Shown: in pieces, positions 1-4,622 of the stretch
How the letters are laid out: each line of letters begins with the position of its first letter
Position numbering within the stretch: the stretch's first letter is position 1
From: Bacteroidia bacterium
GTDB taxonomy: Bacteria > Bacteroidota > Bacteroidia > Cytophagales > Cyclobacteriaceae
Length of the DNA: 6,437 bases
NCBI GenBank assembly: GCA_025356795.1
Contig: JANXRR010000389.1
Span: 1-6,437 of the forward strand
Direction of reading: 5' to 3'
Made by a program: the position numbers and the translations under genes
Notes under the pieces: model-generated
What the model saw: only the letters and a program-made list of their open reading frames with translations
What the model was told of the DNA's origin: nothing
Databases searched by the model: none

Positions 1-751
1 CGATAACACTTTTCCGAATATCGCTAAAGCCTGGAATAAAAACTGAGCGAATGGGCTCTGCAATTACATCTTTCAAGGAGCGGCTAATTAAAGTGTAATC
101 TGGCTTCATTAATCCAATCATTAGACCTGCAATATTTCCACTCTGCATGATTGCCTCTTTCAAAGAAACGGTTGGCTTTAATACTCTGCGAGAGTCAGCC
201 GTTTTTAATTCAAGATGGGGATGAATAAGGGTACACCAAAGGCCTTTGGCAACAGGGATTTTTACAATGTCGAGTGGATTGTAATCTCGTATAAGAACGA
301 AACCTCCTAGCAATGAAGGGGCCACATTATCAGCATGTGCCGAGCCACAAGCAATTCGTTCAGCCTCCATAGCAAAAGGAATCATTTGCTCGCGAGTAAA
401 TGGATTTCCAAACAACTGATTTATACCAACCAGCGCGGCTACTCCACTGGCAGCACTTGAGCCCATGCCACTGCCTAAAGGTAAATTTTTGATTAACTTT
501 ATTTCAACACCTTGATTGCTGCCTAAGCTTTTCAAAAAAGAATCAACCGCTACACCTGCGGTGTTTTTTAAAGCTTCTTTTGGAAGTCTCCCATCGTCAC
601 CTTCAATAGTTGTTATGATAATACCAGGCTCATCTTTCAATGTCAAAACAACTTCGTCACCTGGTGCGTCTACAGAAAATCCTAATATATCAAAACCGCA
701 ACAAACATTGGCAACGGTGGCTGGAGCAAAAGCTCGGATGGAATTAGACAT
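1..751 (-). CDS. thrB: Homoserine kinase ThrB (C-terminus cut by window edge)
   Basis: This enzyme phosphorylates homoserine with ATP to O-phosphohomoserine, the step before threonine synthase, in the cytoplasm. The first 250 residues are present; the family is usually about 300-320, so roughly 50-70 residues lie beyond the left edge. It belongs to the GHMP kinase family. The N-terminal strand with PATVANVCCGFDILGF is at about residues 10-25. The phosphate-binding loop PLGSGMGSSAAS is at 91-102. The HADNVAPSLLGG motif is at 139-150. The conserved Thr/Arg pair of homoserine kinases appears to be T184 and R188. The ATG at 751 is fixed as the start because an in-frame TAA lies three codons upstream and the GHMP N-terminus begins there. 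No Shine-Dalgarno sequence is visible, as is usual in Bacteroidota. It follows thrA on the same strand after 83 bases with no terminator between, so co-transcription is likely. Confidence 0.95.
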   Translation of the reverse strand, partial: MSNSIRAFAPATVANVCCGFDILGFSVDAPGDEVVLTLKDEPGIIITTIEGDDGRLPKEALKNTAGVAVDSFLKSLGSNQGVEIKLIKNLPLGSGMGSSAASGVAALVGINQLFGNPFTREQMIPFAMEAERIACGSAHADNVAPSLLGGFVLIRDYNPLDIVKIPVAKGLWCTLIHPHLELKTADSRRVLKPTVSLKEAIMQSGNIAGLMIGLMKPDYTLISRSLKDVIAEPIRSVFIPGFSDIRKSVI

Positions 752-834
752 GATTAGTTAGCATTTTAATAGTTAGTGTTGAGAATGCTGCAACTTAAAA
801 ATCACAACCCTCCTGCTTAAACTTAGAGCTTGTG

Positions 835-3297
835 TCAATAATTTCCTGAATAATTTCCTATGCGTATTATATCGGCAAAAACACCCGCTGCAGTTACTTC
901 TGCGCCTGCGCCTGGGCCACGTATTACCATCGGCCTATCGCTATATCTTTCTGTTGTTAAGAGAATAATATTATCACTTCCGGCCAACGAATAAAATGGA
1001 TGAGCTTCCCCTACTCCCACCAATTTTGTTTCTGCTTTTCCATTTTCTAATACTGCCATGTAGCGCAGCTTTTCTTTTTTGGTTGCTGCCGCTTTAACAA
1101 GCTGTTCAAATTCGTTGTCATGTTTTTCTAAGCCATCATAGAAATTACTAACCGTCTGTAGTTGCCTACAATCTTGTGGCACTAAGTTTTCAATTGATAC
1201 ATCATCCATTTCTAATTTCAAAGCTGTTTCGCGCGCAAGTATTAAAATTTTTCGCGCTACATCCATTCCATTTAAATCATCGCGGGGATCTGGTTCTGTA
1301 TACCCTTTTGCTTGAGCTTCTTTTACCACCTCACTAAATTTCTTATGGCCATCAAAACTGCTGAAAATAAAATTCAAGGTGCCACTGAGAACAGCTTCAA
1401 TTCTAATTACTTTATCGCCACTCAGCAACAAGTCAGTGAGTGTATTAATAACAGGAAGTCCTGCGCCTACATTGGTTTCATATAAAAACTTAACCCCCCT
1501 TTTGAAGGCCGTAGATTTTAATAGTTGATAACTTTCGTACGAACCTGAGTTTGCTTTCTTATTGGGTGTTACAATTGAAATATTGGAGTTCAGTATAGCT
1601 TGATACAAGTGAGTGACTTCGCCACTTGAAGTACAATCAATAAAAATACTGTTGGATAGGTTTAGGGCTTTCATTTGCTCTACAAATTGCTGTAAGTTGG
1701 TTGTAGCACCTTGCTGTTGCAATTGGTCTATACATGAATCAAACGGTAGGCCTAATTCATTAAAAAGCATTTTTCGGCTGTTGGCAACCCCCGCTATTGT
1801 TATCTCTAACAAATTATTTTTAGAAAGCTTTGCATGCTGATTGGCAATCATCTTTATCAATGATTTGCCAATGAGGCCAGTACCTACCAGAAATAAGTTC
1901 AGTATTTTACGATCAGACAAAAAGAAAGCTTCATGCAAAACGTTAAGTGCTTTAGATATATCGGCTTGCTTAATTACCGCTGATATGTTTAACTCGGAAG
2001 ATCCTTGTGCAATGGCACTGATATTAATCCCATTCTTACCCAATGCGTTAAACATGCGCCCACTAGTGCCGGGGTTATGCTTCATGTTTTCTCCCACAGC
2101 GGCAATAATAGCTAATTCATTTTCAACACTAATTTCGTTCATCTCACCATTCAAAATTTCATATTGAAATTCTTTTTCGATGGCTACTTTGGCTTGCTTC
2201 GCATTGCTAGTTTCTACTGCGAAACAAATAGAATGCTCAGACGATGCCTGACTTATCAAAATCACACTAATTTTTTCACTCGCCAAGGTGGCAAACAAAC
2301 GACTTGAAACTCCAACCACACCTACTAATCCGCTGCCTTGAACACTTAGCAAACTAATTTTATCCATTGAAGAAATCCCTTTGATCAACAGATTTTTTCC
2401 GTTGGAAGCTTGAGCACTAATCTTTGTGCCCGGAAAAGAAGGATTGAATGTGTTCTTTATCCAGATAGGGATTTGATTGGCCAATGCTGGTTGCATAGTG
2501 GAAGGAAAAATTACTTTCGCACCAAAGTGGGAAAGTTCCATCGCTTCCTCATAAGTTATCTCATTTACAGTGAAAGCTTTTTTCACTTTGCGTGGGTCGG
2601 CAGTCATCATGCCATCTACGTCTGTCCATATTTCTAGCGAAGAAGATTTCAAAGCTCCGGCAAAAATTGCAGCCGTATAATCAGAACCACTTCGCCCAAG
2701 GGTTGTAGTTTCTCCATTTTCAGCAGTAGCTATAAAGCCTGTAATAATTTGAAGGTTAGAATGAATTTCAAAATGCTTTTGAATGAGGCGATTCGTGATC
2801 TTAAAATCAACTTTTGCATATCCGTAATGACTGTCTGTGCGAACTACCAAACGCGCATCCAAAAACTCAGCCTCCACTTTTTGATCAATAAAAGCCTCGG
2901 CTATAATGTAAGCTGAAAGTCGTTCACCAAAACTCATTACAAAATCCAGCGTGCGTGTGGTGCGCTCCTTTACCAGATAGATTCCATGAAGTATATCTTC
3001 CAATTCATTCATCAAAAACTTCACCTGTGCCAAAATACTGCTTTGCCTTTGCACACCAATCAGTTCGCGAACAGCATCAATATGCCTTTTCTCAATTAAC
3101 TCCAACTCCAACTTATAACTTAAATCTCCACCCAAAGCCAAGGTGCTTACATTGATTAACTTATCAGTTACGCCACCAAAAGCGGAGAAGACTATAGCAA
3201 GTGATTCTTGGTTTTGATAAGGTTGAACGATTTTAATAATCGATTTTATTCTTTCGGAGGTTGCCACAGATGAGCCGCCAAATTTTAATATTTTCAT
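835..3297 (-). CDS. thrA: Bifunctional aspartokinase / homoserine dehydrogenase I
   Basis: This fused enzyme catalyses the first and third steps from aspartate to threonine: ATP-dependent phosphorylation of aspartate, and NAD(P)H reduction of aspartate semialdehyde to homoserine. At 820 residues it is the usual length of ThrA. The aspartokinase domain (about 1-295) has KFGGSSV at 5-11, FGERLSA at 123-129, GRSGSDYTAA at 201-210 and WTDVDGMMTADPR at 224-236. Two ACT regulatory domains follow (about 315-460). Q350 (ISQASSEHS) and Q431 (IAQGSSELNIS) sit where the threonine-sensing glutamines of plant aspartokinase-homoserine dehydrogenase lie. The dehydrogenase starts near 463 with the Rossmann loop GTGLIG at 462-467. 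It continues with TPNKKAN at 577-583, YETNVGAGLPV at 606-616 and the substrate/catalytic segment 665-683, containing E668, D673, D679 and K683. All key residues look intact. An in-frame TAA sits directly before the ATG, fixing the start. It is the first large gene of the thr operon, behind the Thr/Ile-rich leader ORF at 3377-3460. Confidence 0.97.
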   Translation of the reverse strand: MKILKFGGSSVATSERIKSIIKIVQPYQNQESLAIVFSAFGGVTDKLINVSTLALGGDLSYKLELELIEKRHIDAVRELIGVQRQSSILAQVKFLMNELEDILHGIYLVKERTTRTLDFVMSFGERLSAYIIAEAFIDQKVEAEFLDARLVVRTDSHYGYAKVDFKITNRLIQKHFEIHSNLQIITGFIATAENGETTTLGRSGSDYTAAIFAGALKSSSLEIWTDVDGMMTADPRKVKKAFTVNEITYEEAMELSHFGAKVIFPSTMQPALANQIPIWIKNTFNPSFPGTKISAQASNGKNLLIKGISSMDKISLLSVQGSGLVGVVGVSSRLFATLASEKISVILISQASSEHSICFAVETSNAKQAKVAIEKEFQYEILNGEMNEISVENELAIIAAVGENMKHNPGTSGRMFNALGKNGINISAIAQGSSELNISAVIKQADISKALNVLHEAFFLSDRKILNLFLVGTGLIGKSLIKMIANQHAKLSKNNLLEITIAGVANSRKMLFNELGLPFDSCIDQLQQQGATTNLQQFVEQMKALNLSNSIFIDCTSSGEVTHLYQAILNSNISIVTPNKKANSGSYESYQLLKSTAFKRGVKFLYETNVGAGLPVINTLTDLLLSGDKVIRIEAVLSGTLNFIFSSFDGHKKFSEVVKEAQAKGYTEPDPRDDLNGMDVARKILILARETALKLEMDDVSIENLVPQDCRQLQTVSNFYDGLEKHDNEFEQLVKAAATKKEKLRYMAVLENGKAETKLVGVGEAHPFYSLAGSDNIILLTTERYSDRPMVIRGPGAGAEVTAAGVFADIIRIGNYSGNY

Positions 3298-3371
3298 TTA
3301 AACTGATATCAAGTAGTGAGTTTCAAGAAGTAATACAATAATGGGAAACAATGGGGATATGAAAGTATGCA

Positions 3372-3401
3372 GGGAGCTACCCCGTAATGCTAATAAGGGT
3401 A
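3372..3401 (-). promoter_or_regulatory. Candidate thr leader RNA hairpins
   Basis: At the 3' end of the leader ORF the minus-strand RNA can form a stem of UACCC (3401-3397) with GGGUA (3382-3378). It closes a 14-base loop that carries UUAGCAU. The same G-run (3383-3380) can alternatively fold on the next bases as GGG(G)/CUCCC (down to 3372), or pair with CCCC at 3356-3353 nearer thrA. These pairings exclude each other, as expected of an attenuator. No U-run follows any of them, so an intrinsic terminator is not evident, and the mechanism is unknown. The stems are short (4-5 pairs), so this is a tentative call from inspection only. Confidence 0.35.
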
Positions 3402-3460
3402 TAAATAGTACCTTCTATGGAGCGAGAAATTGTACTGAATAAATTAGTGTTGGTTAGCAT
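3377..3460 (-). CDS. thrL: Threonine operon leader peptide (Thr/Ile-rich, 27 aa)
   Basis: This is a short ORF, ATG to TAG, lying 79 bases upstream of thrA on the same strand. It encodes 27 residues, of which six are Thr (positions 3, 5, 10, 18, 21, 26) and five are Ile (11, 15, 19, 23, 25). The tail TIYTLISIT (18-26) is the densest part. Thr and Ile are the end products whose supply controls the classic enterobacterial thr operon through the ThrL leader peptide, so I infer ribosome-mediated attenuation or a related translation-dependent control of thrA-thrB. All four Thr codons are used (ACC, ACT, ACA, ACG), so the sensor would respond to Thr-tRNA generally. There is no Shine-Dalgarno sequence; the bases before ATG are A-rich (TTTTTAAACAC). 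I recognise it by composition and position, not by similarity to a specific protein. A chance ORF cannot be excluded without comparing relatives. Confidence 0.7.
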   Translation of the reverse strand: MLTNTNLFSTISRSIEGTIYTLISITG

Positions 3461-3481
3461 GTGTTTAAAAAGTGATGCTAA
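3454..3481 (-). promoter_or_regulatory. Hairpin over the leader peptide start codon
   Basis: On the minus-strand RNA, UUAGCAU (3481-3475) is a perfect 7-base complement of AUGCUAA (3460-3454), with a 14-base loop. The second arm includes the leader ORF's AUG, so the stem would hide its start codon. A second UUAGCAU copy (3393-3387), inside the codons near the end of the leader ORF, could compete for the same arm. The stem is AU-rich and modest in strength. Confidence 0.35.
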
Positions 3482-3504
3482 ATAATTCTAATAGTAGCGT
3501 ATTC

Positions 3505-3512
3505 CAAATATT
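3505..3512 (-). promoter_or_regulatory. Candidate -7 box of the thr operon promoter
   Basis: Read on the minus strand this is AATATTTG, one mismatch from the Bacteroidota -7 consensus TAnnTTTG. It sits in an AT-rich stretch. A start site a few bases downstream (near 3498) would give a leader of about 200 bases before thrA, with the leader ORF starting about 40 bases in. No good TTG-type -33 element is seen at the usual spacing, so the call is weak. Confidence 0.35.
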
Positions 3513-3518
3513 TTTTAT

Positions 3519-3526
3519 GATTTTTG
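3519..3526 (+). promoter_or_regulatory. Candidate -7 box for the thioesterase operon
   Basis: GATTTTTG differs from TAnnTTTG by one base and lies about 55 bases before the thioesterase ATG. It nearly abuts the candidate minus-strand thr box. No convincing -33 element is visible. Some promoter for the divergent plus-strand genes is expected here because thrA is read away on the other strand. Confidence 0.25.
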
Positions 3527-3581
3527 TGAACTTAAAAAAAAGCTAACGATCACTAGTAATTTACCATCGATTGCAAACTGC

Positions 3582-4109
3582 ATGATACGTAATAAAAAAT
3601 TTCCCAGAGAATCTTTTGTAAGTATGACCGAGCTTGTGTTACCCAACGACACTAACACGCTCAATAATTTAATGGGCGGAAGATTAATGCATTGGATGGA
3701 TATTGTTTCTGCCATTGCAGGGCAAAAGCATGCTAGCTCTACCGTTGTTACTGCCTCTGTTGACAATATCTCGTTCAGGCAACCCATTCGTTTGGGTAAT
3801 GTAGTAACCTTGCGAGCAAAAGTAACGAGAGCCTTTAATTCTTCTATGGAGGTTCGCATTGATGTAGAGGCCGAAGATATTCCTGCTCAAACAAAGTTTT
3901 CAAGTAACAGCGCCTATTTTACTTTTGTGGCCGTTGATAAAGAAGGCCAGCCCATTTCCATACCTGAGGTTGAACCAGAAACATCGGAAGAAAGTGAATT
4001 TTATGCTGGCGCACTTAGAAGAAGGCAATTGAGGCTCATTCTTTCTGGCAGAATGAATCCTGCAGAAGCCCTTGAGCTTAAATCTCTATTTGACATTAAG
4101 GAATCGTGA
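3582..4109 (+). CDS. Acyl-CoA thioesterase, hotdog fold (YciA/ACOT-like)
   Basis: It is predicted to hydrolyse acyl-CoA to free fatty acid and CoA in the cytoplasm; the chain-length preference cannot be read from sequence. The 175-residue protein has one hotdog domain (about 12-120). The signature is LPNDTNTLNNLMGGRLMHWMD at residues 20-40, with N25 and D40 at the positions of the conserved Asn and acidic residue of this thioesterase group. It is followed by VVTASVDNISFRQPI (55-69) and the strand VTLRAKVTRAFNSSMEV (75-91). A C-terminal tail, GALRRRQLRLILSGRMNPAEA (143-163), extends beyond the hotdog core and resembles the tail I know from Bacteroidota homologues. The first ATG is preferred over Met15 because the residues before Met15 (PRESFVS) fit the usual N-terminal extension. 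The stop overlaps the start of the next gene, so the two are probably translated together. Confidence 0.9.
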   Translation: MIRNKKFPRESFVSMTELVLPNDTNTLNNLMGGRLMHWMDIVSAIAGQKHASSTVVTASVDNISFRQPIRLGNVVTLRAKVTRAFNSSMEVRIDVEAEDIPAQTKFSSNSAYFTFVAVDKEGQPISIPEVEPETSEESEFYAGALRRRQLRLILSGRMNPAEALELKSLFDIKES

Positions 4110-4489
4110 TCAAGGAAATCGTGGACAACATCCACATACAAGAAATTTATAAACTAAAGCAATCCTTGGTTATCGTGCTCAACAAACCTTGGGCTTTAGT
4201 TTCAGAGGAAGAGAAGTTATTGCTTGCTAAAATATTGGTTTCAATTCAACAAAGTCTAGGCTCAGTTCAAATTCTTCATTCTGAAGTCTACTCTATAAAT
4301 AATTTAGTGAAGAATTCAGTTGTAATTCTTTTTGGTGCTCAAGCTTCGCCCGAAATTAGTTTGTACACTCTAGTCAATAAGAATGGTATTCAATTGGTTC
4401 AAGCGGACGCATTAAAAGAACTAGATGATGCTAAAAAGAAGAATCTTTGGAATGCAATTCGGCAAATAAAATTAGGCCTTCAAGAGTAA
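4106..4489 (+). CDS. Putative DNA polymerase III psi subunit-like protein (HolD-like)
   Basis: This is a 127-residue soluble protein with no signal peptide or membrane segment. It starts with GTG inside a GTGA overlap with the thioesterase stop, which implies translational coupling. The layout is an alpha/beta pattern: strand QSLVIVLN (19-26), an acidic helix SEEEKLLLAKILVSIQQSLG (33-52), strand SVQILHSE (53-60), strand SVVILFGA (71-78), then IQLVQADALKELDDAKKKNLWNAIRQI (95-121). That order, and especially the final hydrophobic strand, a short 'ALxxL' segment and a helix with LW.xI, resembles the psi (HolD) subunit of the DNA polymerase III clamp loader as I remember it from E. coli. Psi links the clamp loader to chi and single-strand binding protein. 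The resemblance is remote and inferred by eye. A lineage-specific protein of unknown function is the alternative. Its neighbours give no functional support. Confidence 0.5.
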   Translation: MIKEIVDNIHIQEIYKLKQSLVIVLNKPWALVSEEEKLLLAKILVSIQQSLGSVQILHSEVYSINNLVKNSVVILFGAQASPEISLYTLVNKNGIQLVQADALKELDDAKKKNLWNAIRQIKLGLQE

Positions 4490-4501
4490 GATTTTAAAAT
4501 C
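4490..4501. repeat. 12-base perfect AT-rich palindrome
   Basis: GATTTTAAAATC lies directly after the stop of the psi-like gene. It is a perfect palindrome, but all AT inside, with no spacer and no following U-run. It may be a weak RNA fold at the end of the operon or chance in AT-rich intergenic DNA. Confidence 0.3.
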
Positions 4502-4539
4502 TATAAAAATCTCAAATTTTAAAATGTTAACCCTTATTC

Positions 4540-4547
4540 TATATTTG
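4540..4547 (+). promoter_or_regulatory. Bacteroidota-type -7 promoter box upstream of hppA
   Basis: TATATTTG is a perfect match to the TAnnTTTG consensus of the Bacteroidota primary sigma factor. A T-rich stretch (4517-4520) stands at about the -33 position, but without the preferred G. Transcription would begin near 4553, giving a leader of about 70 bases before the hppA ATG. A terminator-like hairpin follows within about ten bases of that start. Confidence 0.6.
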
Positions 4548-4557
4548 CGCAAGTTTT

Positions 4558-4588
4558 AAAAGCCATCCTCTCACAGGATGGTTTTTTT
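4558..4588 (+). terminator. Intrinsic terminator-like hairpin
   Basis: CCATCCT (4563-4569) and AGGATGG (4575-4581) form a perfect 7-base stem with loop CTCAC, followed by seven T's (4582-4588). The A-run before the stem can pair with the T-run and lengthen it to about 12 pairs. It could end the thioesterase/psi-like transcript 70-odd bases past its last gene. Because the A and T runs are symmetric, it could also work on the minus strand. It lies downstream of the hppA promoter box, so it may instead act as a 5' leader element of hppA. Confidence 0.7.
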
Positions 4589-4622
4589 AACGCTAACTAA
4601 ACGAAAAGAAGAAAAATCTATC

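Noticed and set aside
516..761. Open frame of 81 codons on the plus strand.
   Set aside because: It lies antisense to thrB, whose motifs are clear, and has no recognisable features.
757..789. Inverted repeat AGCATT/AATGCT in the thrA-thrB gap, including an ATGCTAAC shared with the leader start region.
   Set aside because: The arms are only six bases with an 18-base spacer and no U-run follows; in AT-rich DNA this is likely chance.
1613..2637. Several open frames of 75-108 codons on the plus strand.
   Set aside because: All are antisense to thrA and show Cys- or Ser-rich, non-protein-like composition.
3301..3376. A possible intrinsic terminator between the thr leader ORF and thrA.
   Set aside because: No stem of useful length followed by a U-run could be found on the minus strand.
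3515..3890. Two minus-strand open frames facing the thioesterase gene.
   Set aside because: They are antisense shadows of a well-supported gene.
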